In this document: positions 25,727-33,389 of the stretch, piece by piece
Layout of the letters: every line of letters starts with the position of its first letter
Numbering within the stretch: the first letter of the stretch is position 1
NCBI GenBank assembly: GCA_017394205.1
Contig: JAFOPS010000052.1
Span: 1-54,040, forward strand
Origin: Clostridia bacterium
GTDB lineage: Bacteria > Bacillota > Clostridia > Oscillospirales > Butyricicoccaceae
Reading direction: 5' to 3'
Length of the DNA stretch: 54,040 bases
Made by a program: the position numbers and the translations under genes
The notes under the pieces: generated by a model
Told to the model about the DNA's origin: nothing
Database searches by the model: none
Seen by the model: only the letters and a program-made list of their open reading frames with translations

Positions 25727-26818
25727 ATGGCAGGTTATTACAACAGCTACAAAGGGTCCCGCCGCCGAAAGCGGAACCGGATCAGGATCATCCTCCTGAT
25801 CCTGCTGCTGCTTGTTTTGCTTGCCGCAGCCGCTCTCTTTTTCCTTCAGGACCGGGCGATTTTCACCTCTGAGGGCTTTCGGTTCCCCTTCAGCCGCGAC
25901 CCCGTGCAGGAGCAGGGCGAGCCGGACGATCTGTCGGATTTTCAGTTGGAGATCGAGGGCGGCGAACCTGCCGTGCCGGACAGCAGCTCTCCCTCTGTCC
26001 CGCCCGCTGTGGAGCCGGTCCCAGCGGCGACTGAGCCGCCGCTGGCGGCATGGTATGTGAACGGCGAAGCCTTTTTGGCTGATCCCGACGGAGCGCTGTC
26101 CGCCATGCAGTCCGCCGGGCGGACTGGTCTGGCCGTGACGGTCAAAACCTCCGACCATCAGAGTCTGGTCCCCGATGCGGGCAGCCCGCAGGGCGGCGTT
26201 TCGCCCCAAGCGCAGAGCTTTGCCGACCGCATCGCTGCGCTGGAACAAAAGCCTGCGGCGATCCTTCCCGCCTTGCGGGACGATCTGCGGCCCAGAAGCA
26301 TCCACCGGGCCTCTGCCCTGAAAACGGCCAGCGGCGCCGTCTGGCTGGACCGCACCTATACCGCCTGGTATGATCCCACCGGGAAGGACACGGCGGCCGA
26401 CCTGCTGGCGCAGATCGGCGCATGCGAGGCTGCCGGCTTCCGTCAGGTGATCCTCACCGATTTCTGCTTCCCCACCGTGGGCAAGACCGAACTGATCGAT
26501 TACAGCCGCATTTCTTCCCGCACCGCCGCGCTGACGGCACTGGCGAAGCAGCTTTCCGAAGGGACGGACTGTTCCCTGGGCCTGCTGCTCACCGGCGAGG
26601 CCGCCCGGAATCTTCTGGACAGTGCCGCCGGACAGGACGTGATGGAGCTGGCACAGTATTTTGACGTGCTCTATGTGGACGTCTCAGACCCCGCCGGCGA
26701 CCCTGCGGTGCTGGAAAGCGCGCTGGAGGACACCGACTGCCGGGTGGGCATCTATGCCGCTTCGCCGTCGCAGCTTCCGGAGGACGGCGCGCTGGACAGC
26801 ATCCTCCGCGGCAATTGA
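25727..26818 (+). CDS. membrane-anchored extracytoplasmic protein of unknown function
   Basis: A 363-residue protein. It has a very basic N-terminus (KGSRRRKRNRIR), one long hydrophobic helix (about 22-41), then a Pro/Glu/Ser linker (about 55-105) and a globular C-terminal domain. That domain has alternating patterns such as GFRQVILTDFCFP and YFDVLYVDVSDP, suggestive of a TIM-barrel or glycoside-hydrolase-like fold. I cannot assign a family, and no catalytic residues can be named. AAAGGAGAG precedes the ATG. It follows rnfB by 35 bases and precedes a strong terminator, so it is probably the seventh gene of the rnf transcript. Confidence 0.7.
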   Translation: MAGYYNSYKGSRRRKRNRIRIILLILLLLVLLAAAALFFLQDRAIFTSEGFRFPFSRDPVQEQGEPDDLSDFQLEIEGGEPAVPDSSSPSVPPAVEPVPAATEPPLAAWYVNGEAFLADPDGALSAMQSAGRTGLAVTVKTSDHQSLVPDAGSPQGGVSPQAQSFADRIAALEQKPAAILPALRDDLRPRSIHRASALKTASGAVWLDRTYTAWYDPTGKDTAADLLAQIGACEAAGFRQVILTDFCFPTVGKTELIDYSRISSRTAALTALAKQLSEGTDCSLGLLLTGEAARNLLDSAAGQDVMELAQYFDVLYVDVSDPAGDPAVLESALEDTDCRVGIYAASPSQLPEDGALDSILRGN

Positions 26819-26825
26819 AGCAAAT

Positions 26826-26864
26826 AAAAAAATGCCTCACGGCGATCGCCGTGAGGCATTTTTT
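26826..26864. terminator. bidirectional intrinsic terminator
   Basis: A near-perfect palindrome, AAAAAATGCCTCACGGCGAT with its complement, T-rich on both ends. It separates the rnf transcript from the converging membrane-protein gene at 26870. Confidence 0.92.
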
Positions 26865-26869
26865 ATTGC

Positions 26870-27442
26870 TTAATACCGAAATCCTTCGTCATTTTCATAT
26901 TTGCGGGCGGCCTTTGCCAGCAACACCAGTATGGCGATGTAGGCCACCAGCTCAACGATGCTCAGGGCAAAGCCCAGCACGCCGCCCAACAGGTTGGTCA
27001 GCAGACCGGCTACCACATAGGCGACGAAGGCCTTCCACAGCTTCTCGGCCCCCAGATCGGCGCGGGCAGAGAATTGCAGCTCCCGCACGCCCAGCACGAT
27101 CATATACAGGGCAAAAAAGCTTCCCAGACTGGAGACGTAGTTCAAGATCAGCGTCATCGCACTGGGCAGCTGCAGCGGCAAAACGCCCAGCAGAGCGGTG
27201 GCAATAGTGTAGGCGCATAGGACCTTGGCGATCTTTCCTGCCCATTCCCAAGACTGGCTCTGCGGCAAAGACGCCGCGCCCTGCCACACCAGATAATAGC
27301 CCAGCGCGGTCACCAGACCCACAAGCAGGTACAGGAAACCGCCTCCGCCCAATCCGGCCAGCAGGAGCCCTCCCCACACCCCGATCACGATCGTGACCAG
27401 TGCGGTAGAAGTCAGGAGCATGCCCCAAAACACTTTTTTCAT
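26870..27442 (-). CDS. polytopic membrane protein, unknown
   Basis: A 190-residue, mostly hydrophobic protein with about five helices (near 5-27, 33-52, 73-93, 103-120, 138-180). GGGGGFLYLLVG is the most regular stretch, and the C-terminus is charged (KAARKYENDEG). I do not recognise a family. AGGAGG precedes the ATG at 27442. It lies just after the rpsU terminator, so it is transcribed by read-through or from an unseen promoter. Confidence 0.7.
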   Translation of the reverse strand: MKKVFWGMLLTSTALVTIVIGVWGGLLLAGLGGGGFLYLLVGLVTALGYYLVWQGAASLPQSQSWEWAGKIAKVLCAYTIATALLGVLPLQLPSAMTLILNYVSSLGSFFALYMIVLGVRELQFSARADLGAEKLWKAFVAYVVAGLLTNLLGGVLGFALSIVELVAYIAILVLLAKAARKYENDEGFRY

Positions 27443-27464
27443 ACGGACCCTCCTACGTAAAAAA

Positions 27465-27488
27465 GATCCCGCAGGCTCCTGCGGGATC
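27465..27488 (-). terminator. terminator of rpsU
   Basis: GATCCCGCAG/CTGCGGGATC stem with a four-base loop. On the minus strand it is followed by a run of Ts, 11 bases after the rpsU stop. Confidence 0.88.
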
Positions 27489-27499
27489 CGAAAAAATCA

Positions 27500-27682
27500 T
27501 CAGCGATACATTTTTTTCTTAGCACGAGCAGCCTCACTCTTTTTGCGGCGCTTGACACTGGGGCTCTCATAGCATTCACGTCTCCGGAGTTCAGAAAGCA
27601 CACCGGACTTGGCGCAGGAACGCTTAAAGCGGCGCAGCGCGTTGTCCAAAGACTCATCCGGCTTCACGCGGATCTCAGACAT
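27500..27682 (-). CDS. rpsU: ribosomal protein bS21
   Basis: A 60-residue basic protein of the 30S subunit, beginning [20 protein letters not shown] and ending in the Lys/Arg-rich tail [15 protein letters not shown] longer frame exists, but GGAGGGA before the ATG at 27682 sets the start. The gene is monocistronic or nearly so: it has its own consensus promoter and its own terminator. Confidence 0.96.
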   Translation of the reverse strand: MSEIRVKPDESLDNALRRFKRSCAKSGVLSELRRRECYESPSVKRRKKSEAARAKKKMYR

Positions 27683-27710
27683 TTTTCTTCCCTCCCTCCA
27701 TGACAACAAG

Positions 27711-27727
27711 GTGATGCGATGCATCAC
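27711..27727 (-). promoter_or_regulatory. hairpin at the 5' end of the rpsU leader
   Basis: GTGATGC (27711-27717) pairs with GCATCAC (27721-27727) around a 3-base loop. It begins about 7 bases after the -10 box, so lies at the very 5' end of the rpsU mRNA. Confidence 0.45.
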
Positions 27728-27733
27728 AGATTT

Positions 27734-27762
27734 ATTATACGCATCAAGGTGACTTTTGTCAA
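27734..27762 (-). promoter_or_regulatory. promoter of rpsU
   Basis: Full consensus on the minus strand: TTGACA (27762-27757), 17-bp spacer, TATAAT (27739-27734). The -35 begins just after the leuS stop codon. Confidence 0.93.
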
Positions 27763-27766
27763 GCGT

Positions 27767-30190
27767 TTACAAGGGCTTCACAACAAAATTCACGATTTTC
27801 TTTTTGATCACGATGGCCTTGACCACCTGCATATTCTGCATAGCGGCCTGAATCTTGCCGTCTGCCAGCGCCGTGCTGCGGATCTCCTCTTCTTCGGCCT
27901 CGGCGGACACGGTGATCACGCTGCGCACCTTGCCGTTGATCTGCACGGCGATGCTGATCTCGTCGTCCCGGCACTTGTCCTCGTCATAGGTCGGCCACGG
28001 CTCGTAGGCGATGGTACTGTCATGTCCGAAGATCTGCCAGATCTCCTCGCCCACGTGGGGGGTGATGCAGGACATCATCTTGATGAACCCCTCGGCATAT
28101 TCCCGCGGGCAGGTGCCGTTTTTGTAGACCTCGTTGACAAAGGTCATCATCTGGGCGATGGCGGTGTTGAAGCCCAGCGCCTCAAAGTCGCCGGTGATCT
28201 TTTTCACCGTCTGGTGATAGATCTTGTCCAACTTGCCGTCGTTTTCTTCGGTGAGGTTGGCAGGCTCGGTAAAAAAGTTCCACACCCGGTTGATGAACTT
28301 TTTGGCGCCGGCCACAGCAGCGGCGCTCCAGGGCTTGGAAGCCTCCAGCGGGCCCATGAACATCTCGTACAGCCGCAGGGTGTCCGCGCCGTATTCCCGG
28401 ACGATATCGCTGGGATTGACCACGAACTCGGGGAAGCGCTTGCCCATCTTGATGCCGTTTTCGCCCAGGATCATCCCCTGATGCACCAGCTTTTGGAAGG
28501 GCTCCTTGACGGGGGAGATGCCCTCGTCATAGAGGAAGCGGTTCCAGATGCGGGAATAGATCAGGTGACCCACGGCGTGCTCAGGGCCGCCGATATACAG
28601 ATCCACGGGCAGCCAATGCTTCAGCAGCGCGGGGTCGCACAGTGCCTTGTCGTTATGGGGATCGATATAGCGCATATAATACCAGGACGATCCGGCGGAA
28701 CCGGGCATGGTAGAGGTCTCCCGCACGCCCTTGACGCCGTTTTTGTCATACTGCTTCCATTCCACGGCATTTTCCAACGGTGCCTTGCCGTTTTTGCCCT
28801 TGTAATCCTCCAGCTCGGGCAAAACGAGGGGCAGCTCGTCGTCGGGCAGGAACCAGGTCTTTCCGTCGTCGGTGTAAACGCAGGGCACAGGCTCGCCCCA
28901 ATAGCGCTGGCGGGCAAAGATCCATTCGCGGAAGTGATAGTTGACCTTGCGCCGGGCCACACCCAGCTTTTCCAGCTTGCAGGTGATGGCCTCTTTAGCC
29001 TCCTCCACCGTCAGGCCGGTGAACTCTTCGGAATTGATCAGCTTGCAGCCCTTGCCCAGATAATCTTCCTTTTCAAAGGCACATTCCGAAACGTCGCGTC
29101 CGTCGATGACCTGGATCATGGGGATGTTGTGGACCTGGGCATATTCAAAGTCGCGCTGGTCGTGGCTTGGGACGGCCATCACCGCGCCGGTGCCGTAATT
29201 GGCCAGTACGAAGTCGCCGATGAAAACGGGCACCTGCTTCCCGTTCACCGGATTGACGGCGTAAACGCCCTTCAGCGGGCAGCCGGATTTGGTCTTGTTC
29301 AGCTCGGTGCGGTCCATATCGCTCTTTTTCAGCGTTTCGTCGATATAGGCCTGCACCTCGTCCTTGTTCTCCACCCGGTCCATCAGCGACCGGACGATCT
29401 TCCCGTCGGGGGCCAACACCATAAAGGTGATGCCGTAAATGGTCTCGATACAGGTGGTGTAAATGGAAAACTGGCCGCCGCCCACCAGCTGGAAGTCAAC
29501 TTCTACGCCGGTGGACTTGCCGATCCAGTTGCGCTGGATCTCCTTGGTGGATTCGGGCCAGTCGATCTCATTCAGACCCTCCAGCAGCTTTTCCGCAAAA
29601 GCGGGCTGATCGATGACCCACTGCATCATCATCCGCTTTTCCACCGGGTAGCCGCCGCGCTCGGATTTGCCGTCGATGACCTCGTCGTTGGACAGCACCG
29701 TGCCCAGCGCCTCGCACCAGTTCACCGGCATCTCGATGCGCTTGGCATAGCCCGCCTCATACAGTTTTTTGAAGATCCATTGCGTCCATTTATAAAACGA
29801 GGGATCGGAGGTGGCAATCATCTTGGACCAATCGTAGTCGAAGCCCAGCTCGCGGAGCTGCCCGGAAAAGGTCTCGATGTTTTTCTGGGTAAAGCCATTG
29901 GGATGGTTGCCCGTGCTCACGGCATATTGCTCGGCGGGCAGGCCGAAGGAATCGTATCCCATGGGATGGAGCACGTTGTAGCCCTGCATCCGCTTCATGC
30001 GGGACATGATGTCGGTGGCAGTGTAGCCCTCGGGATGGCCCGCGTGCAGACCCACGCCGGAGGGATAGGGGAACATATCCAGCACGTAGTATTTCGGCTT
30101 TGAAAAGTCCCACACGTCCGTGCGGAAGGTCTGGTGCTCCTCCCAGTATTTCTGCCATTTTTTCTCGATCCGGTCGTACTCGTATTTCAT
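27767..30190 (-). CDS. leuS: leucyl-tRNA synthetase
   Basis: An 807-residue class Ia enzyme. The HIGH box is H49-A-G-H52. The CP1 editing domain with GTGAVMAVPSHDQRDFEYA keeps the aspartate used to hydrolyse mischarged tRNA. WTTTPWTLP has no counterpart, as expected for LeuRS. The KMSKS loop is K581-M-G-K-R (KMGKRFPEFVVNP), a departure from KMSKSxGN that keeps the two lysines. It is 4 bases after the RsfS stop and ends the smc-ftsY-rph transcript series; rpsU follows from its own promoter. Confidence 0.96.
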   Translation of the reverse strand: MKYEYDRIEKKWQKYWEEHQTFRTDVWDFSKPKYYVLDMFPYPSGVGLHAGHPEGYTATDIMSRMKRMQGYNVLHPMGYDSFGLPAEQYAVSTGNHPNGFTQKNIETFSGQLRELGFDYDWSKMIATSDPSFYKWTQWIFKKLYEAGYAKRIEMPVNWCEALGTVLSNDEVIDGKSERGGYPVEKRMMMQWVIDQPAFAEKLLEGLNEIDWPESTKEIQRNWIGKSTGVEVDFQLVGGGQFSIYTTCIETIYGITFMVLAPDGKIVRSLMDRVENKDEVQAYIDETLKKSDMDRTELNKTKSGCPLKGVYAVNPVNGKQVPVFIGDFVLANYGTGAVMAVPSHDQRDFEYAQVHNIPMIQVIDGRDVSECAFEKEDYLGKGCKLINSEEFTGLTVEEAKEAITCKLEKLGVARRKVNYHFREWIFARQRYWGEPVPCVYTDDGKTWFLPDDELPLVLPELEDYKGKNGKAPLENAVEWKQYDKNGVKGVRETSTMPGSAGSSWYYMRYIDPHNDKALCDPALLKHWLPVDLYIGGPEHAVGHLIYSRIWNRFLYDEGISPVKEPFQKLVHQGMILGENGIKMGKRFPEFVVNPSDIVREYGADTLRLYEMFMGPLEASKPWSAAAVAGAKKFINRVWNFFTEPANLTEENDGKLDKIYHQTVKKITGDFEALGFNTAIAQMMTFVNEVYKNGTCPREYAEGFIKMMSCITPHVGEEIWQIFGHDSTIAYEPWPTYDEDKCRDDEISIAVQINGKVRSVITVSAEAEEEEIRSTALADGKIQAAMQNMQVVKAIVIKKKIVNFVVKPL

Positions 30191-30194
30191 AAGA

Positions 30195-30563
30195 TCAGTC
30201 TTCTTTCGTCAGATTGGTGATATCGATGCGCTTCCCGTCGCTCCACAGGCGCTCCAGCGCGTAAAGCTCCCGGGCCTCCTGCTGGAAAATGTTGACCACG
30301 ACGCTGGTGTAGTCCACCAGCACCCAGCTGGACGTAACGCCCTCCCGATGATGGGGAAGGATCTCCAGCCGCTTTTTCAGCTGTTCCTCGATCTCGTCGC
30401 CCAGGGCGCGGATATGGGTGGTGGAGGTACCGGTCATGATGACGAAATAATCGGTGAGCGTGGTCTGGTCGTCCACCTTCATGACCACGATATCCTTGGC
30501 TTTTTTCCCATCGGCGATGCGGACGATCTCCTCCATCAATTCTCTGGGGGTCAGTTCTGCCAT
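30195..30563 (-). CDS. rsfS: ribosome silencing factor RsfS, internal start within the fusion frame
   Basis: From ATG 30563 the same frame encodes 122 residues beginning MAELTPRELMEEIVRIADGK, a complete RsfS by length. AAGGAGG lies about 10 bases upstream, formed by the Glu codons of the linker EKEEEA. RsfS binds uL14 on the large subunit and stops it joining the small one in starvation. Separate expression is likely, but a read-through fusion is equally encoded; the sequence cannot say which dominates. Confidence 0.8.
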   Translation of the reverse strand: MAELTPRELMEEIVRIADGKKAKDIVVMKVDDQTTLTDYFVIMTGTSTTHIRALGDEIEEQLKKRLEILPHHREGVTSSWVLVDYTSVVVNIFQQEARELYALERLWSDGKRIDITNLTKED

Positions 30564-31727
30564 AGCTTCTTCCTCCTTTTCAGCTCGTTCTGTCTGCTTT
30601 TTCAATTGCTCTTCCGTAACGTAATAGGGGGTCCTCCCCTGCCGCCGCACAAACTCCGCCGTCCGGCGCAGGGCAAGGGTAAAGGCCTCCTCCAGATCGG
30701 TGCGCGCTGCGGCGCGGAGCTCCTCTACCCCGTCGTACGAGCGGGTCTCCTCGCACAGGTCGGCCACGTAAAGGATCTTTTGCTCCGCCGTCAGCTCGCC
30801 GGGACCGCCCACGGTGTGGGTGCGGATGGCGTCGCATACCGCCTTCGGCATGTGAAACTCCCGCCGCGCCGTTTCGGCGCCGGTATCGGCATGGAGAAGC
30901 GCGCCGGCGTCCTCCGGACTATAATCAAAGATTATATTCCACTTTTTCGCCAGGGTCAACTGTTCTTTTTCATCCAGCGCCTTGGTGCAGTCGTGGAGGA
31001 TGGCCGCCGCCCGAACAGTATATTCGTCGGCGCCGTAGCGATCCGCCATCTCCGCCGCCAGCTTTTCACAGCCCAGCGTATGGCGGAAGCGCTTTTCGCT
31101 GACGCGGGATCTCACCGCCTCCCGCAGCGTTTCCAGCGTGGGCGGATACAGCCCGTTTGCCCGGATATACTCCGCCACTGCGGGATGCACCATGGTCAGC
31201 GCCGGATCCTCCCGCACCTGCGTGGAGCTGACGGGCAGCGCCGCGTTTTCCACCACGTCGATGCGCGCCCCCAGTGTTTCCCGCAGAAAAGCGGCCTTTT
31301 CCCCGATGCGTGCACGGTCGTTTTCGTCCCGCGCCACCACAGCCAGGCGGCAATGCCGCAAAATGCGCTCCGGCTCGCGCCAGCGGTCGAAGGTGAGCAG
31401 CATATCCGTCCCGATCACCATCCAGAGCTGATCGTCCGGAAACATGGCCGCCAGCGCCTCCGCCGTGTCGGCGGTATAGCTGGGACCCTCGCGCCGCAGC
31501 TCCAGATCCGACGCCTCGCACCGGGGGATCTGCGACGCCGCGATGCGGCACATCTCCAGCCGCTGCTCCGGCGCAGCCGAGCCCGCCGGCAGCTCCTTAT
31601 GAGGCGGAAGTCGGGTGGGCATCAGGATCAGTCTGTCCAGCGAAAGCGCCCTGATGCAGGCCTCCGCCGCGGCCATATGGCCCAGATGAGGCGGGTTGAA
31701 GGTCCCGCCGAAAACAGCGATCCTCAT
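30195..31727 (-). CDS. nadD: NadD-YqeK-RsfS fusion: NaMN adenylyltransferase, HD phosphatase, ribosome silencing factor
   Basis: One 510-residue frame holds three normally separate proteins in their usual order. Residues 1-195 are nicotinate-nucleotide adenylyltransferase (NAD synthesis), with GTFNPPHLGH and SSTQVR. About 200-370 are a YqeK-type HD domain, known for Ap4A hydrolysis, with HTLGC, LHD at 244-246, LLHADTG and ADLCEETR. From M389 on is RsfS, which blocks ribosomal subunit joining. An internal ribosome site allows RsfS to be made alone. The start ATG overlaps the yhbY stop (ATGA). A longer upstream extension runs through yhbY and is not translated. Confidence 0.85.
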   Translation of the reverse strand: MRIAVFGGTFNPPHLGHMAAAEACIRALSLDRLILMPTRLPPHKELPAGSAAPEQRLEMCRIAASQIPRCEASDLELRREGPSYTADTAEALAAMFPDDQLWMVIGTDMLLTFDRWREPERILRHCRLAVVARDENDRARIGEKAAFLRETLGARIDVVENAALPVSSTQVREDPALTMVHPAVAEYIRANGLYPPTLETLREAVRSRVSEKRFRHTLGCEKLAAEMADRYGADEYTVRAAAILHDCTKALDEKEQLTLAKKWNIIFDYSPEDAGALLHADTGAETARREFHMPKAVCDAIRTHTVGGPGELTAEQKILYVADLCEETRSYDGVEELRAAARTDLEEAFTLALRRTAEFVRRQGRTPYYVTEEQLKKQTERAEKEEEAMAELTPRELMEEIVRIADGKKAKDIVVMKVDDQTTLTDYFVIMTGTSTTHIRALGDEIEEQLKKRLEILPHHREGVTSSWVLVDYTSVVVNIFQQEARELYALERLWSDGKRIDITNLTKED

Positions 31728-32029
31728 TTTTTTCTCATGCTGGGCAGCAAATAATCGGGAGCATCCGGCGACGGCCGGTAAAGCACCAGCTTGCTGCCGA
31801 TGCATTGCACCGGCTCGGCGCCGATGGCGGCGCAAAGCTGCTCGCTGGCCTCCCGCGCCGTCAAAAGCGCGCTCTCCAGCACCCGCAGCTTGATCAGCTC
31901 CTTTGCCTTCAGCTCCTCGTCGGCCTGCCGGCACACAGCCTCGGTGACGCCGTCCTTTCCGATCTGCTGGGTGGTGGGCAGGGTGTTGGCGATCCCCCGC
32001 AAAAAGGCTCTGTCCTTGCTTGTCAACAT
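31724..32029 (-). CDS. yhbY: YhbY-type ribosome-assembly RNA-binding protein
   Basis: A 101-residue CRM-domain protein. It opens MLTSKDRAFLRGIANTL, then has the family core KDGVTEAV...ELIKLRVL and GSKLVLYRPS. YhbY binds pre-50S particles. AAGGAG precedes the ATG, and its TGA overlaps the nadD start by four bases, so the two are probably translationally coupled. Confidence 0.92.
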   Translation of the reverse strand: MLTSKDRAFLRGIANTLPTTQQIGKDGVTEAVCRQADEELKAKELIKLRVLESALLTAREASEQLCAAIGAEPVQCIGSKLVLYRPSPDAPDYLLPSMRKK

Positions 32030-32053
32030 AGCGTTCTCCTTTGCTCTATCGTA

Positions 32054-32647
32054 TCACAGGCCGCGGGCTTCCAGCTCGGCCTTCATTTTGGCCAGCGCCC
32101 GGGCGCGGTGCGAGATCTCGTTTTTCCGTTCCTGGTGGATCTGTGCGAAGGTAGCGTTTTCTTTGGGGTCGAAAAACACCGGATCGTATCCGAAGCCGCC
32201 CGCTCCCCGCATCTCCCGCAGGATCTGTCCGAAGCATTCGCCCCGCACGGTGAACTCCGTCCCGTCTGGGAAGACGCAGGCGATGGCCGAAACGAAGCGG
32301 CCTCCACGCTGTCCGTCGGGGACGTTTTCCAGATTTTTCAGCAGAAAATGCACCCGGTCCTCGTCGCTGCCCTCGCAATAGCGGGCAGAGAAAATGCCGG
32401 GCCCGCCGTTCAGCGCATCCACGGCGATGCCGCTGTCGTCCGCCATGGCGGGCAGGCCGGAGGCAGCGCAGGCGGCCCGGGCCTTGATCAGCGCGTTTTC
32501 CTCGAAGGTGGTCCCGGTCTCCTCCGGGTCGGTGTGGATCCCGGCCTCCCGCATGGAGAGAAATTTTCGTTTGTCCGTCTCCAGAATGGCCCGGATCTCC
32601 TTGAGCTTGTGTTCGTTGTTGGTGGCGATCACGTAAGTCGTCTGCAT
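32054..32647 (-). CDS. rdgB: dITP/XTP pyrophosphatase (non-canonical purine NTPase)
   Basis: A 197-residue RdgB/HAM1-family enzyme that removes deaminated purine nucleotides from the pool. ATNNEHKLKEI at the N-terminus, TFEENALIKA, the metal-binding ADDSGIAVDAL and the C-terminal GFGYDPVFF and SHRARAL motifs are all present. AAAAGGAG precedes the ATG. It is 13 bases after rph, the usual Firmicutes pair. Confidence 0.95.
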   Translation of the reverse strand: MQTTYVIATNNEHKLKEIRAILETDKRKFLSMREAGIHTDPEETGTTFEENALIKARAACAASGLPAMADDSGIAVDALNGGPGIFSARYCEGSDEDRVHFLLKNLENVPDGQRGGRFVSAIACVFPDGTEFTVRGECFGQILREMRGAGGFGYDPVFFDPKENATFAQIHQERKNEISHRARALAKMKAELEARGL

Positions 32648-32660
32648 AATGCCGCTCCTT

Positions 32661-33389
32661 TTACCGAAACAAATGACCCACGGCAGCTTTTTGCGCCGCC
32701 GTCAGCCGGGCGATGCCCTTTTCAGCCAGAAAATACATCTCATCCAGTTCTTTTTTGCTGAAGGGCCGCTCTTCTCCGGTGCCCTGCAGCTCGATGATAT
32801 TGTGCTCGTCGTCCATGATGAAGTTGAAATCCACCTGGCCGCCGCTGTCCTCCACATAATCCAGATCGCACACGGGCAGATCGTTCACGATGCCGACGCT
32901 GACGGCCGCCACGTAGCTGTAAAGAGGCAGAGTCGTAAAGACGCCCTGCTTCCGCAGCTTGTCCAGCGCCAGCACCAGCGCGCAGAACGCCCCCGTAATG
33001 GAGGCGCAGCGGGTGCCGCCGTCGGCCTGGATCACGTCGCAGTCGATGGTGACCGTCCGCTCGCCCAGCCCGTCCAGATCGGTGACCGAGCGCAGTGCCC
33101 GGCCGATGAGCCGCTGGATCTCGGCGGCCCGGCCGTTGAGCTTGAGCTTGCTGATGTCCCGGGGCGAGCGGGTCTGCGTGGCCCGGGGAAGCATGCTGTA
33201 TTCCGCCGTGACCCAGCCTCTGCCCTGCCCTTTCATAAAGGAGGGGACGCTCTCCTCCACCGTGGCGTTGCAGATCACCTTGGTGTTGCCGCAGGTGATG
33301 AGCACGCTGCCCTCGGGATATTTGATAAAATCGGTCTCAATGGTAACGGGACGGATCTCGTCCGGCGCCCGCCCGTCGTGTCTGGCCAT
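32661..33389 (-). CDS. rph: ribonuclease PH
   Basis: A 242-residue phosphorolytic 3'-5' exoribonuclease that trims tRNA precursors. Hallmarks seen are RHDGRAPDEIRP, SVPSFMKGQGRGWVTAEYSM, and DCDVIQADGGTRCASITGA with the phosphate-binding region. The start codon directly abuts the ftsY stop. Its ribosome site is made from the Glu codons at the ftsY end (GAGGAGG), so it is coupled to ftsY. Confidence 0.96.
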   Translation of the reverse strand: MARHDGRAPDEIRPVTIETDFIKYPEGSVLITCGNTKVICNATVEESVPSFMKGQGRGWVTAEYSMLPRATQTRSPRDISKLKLNGRAAEIQRLIGRALRSVTDLDGLGERTVTIDCDVIQADGGTRCASITGAFCALVLALDKLRKQGVFTTLPLYSYVAAVSVGIVNDLPVCDLDYVEDSGGQVDFNFIMDDEHNIIELQGTGEERPFSKKELDEMYFLAEKGIARLTAAQKAAVGHLFR

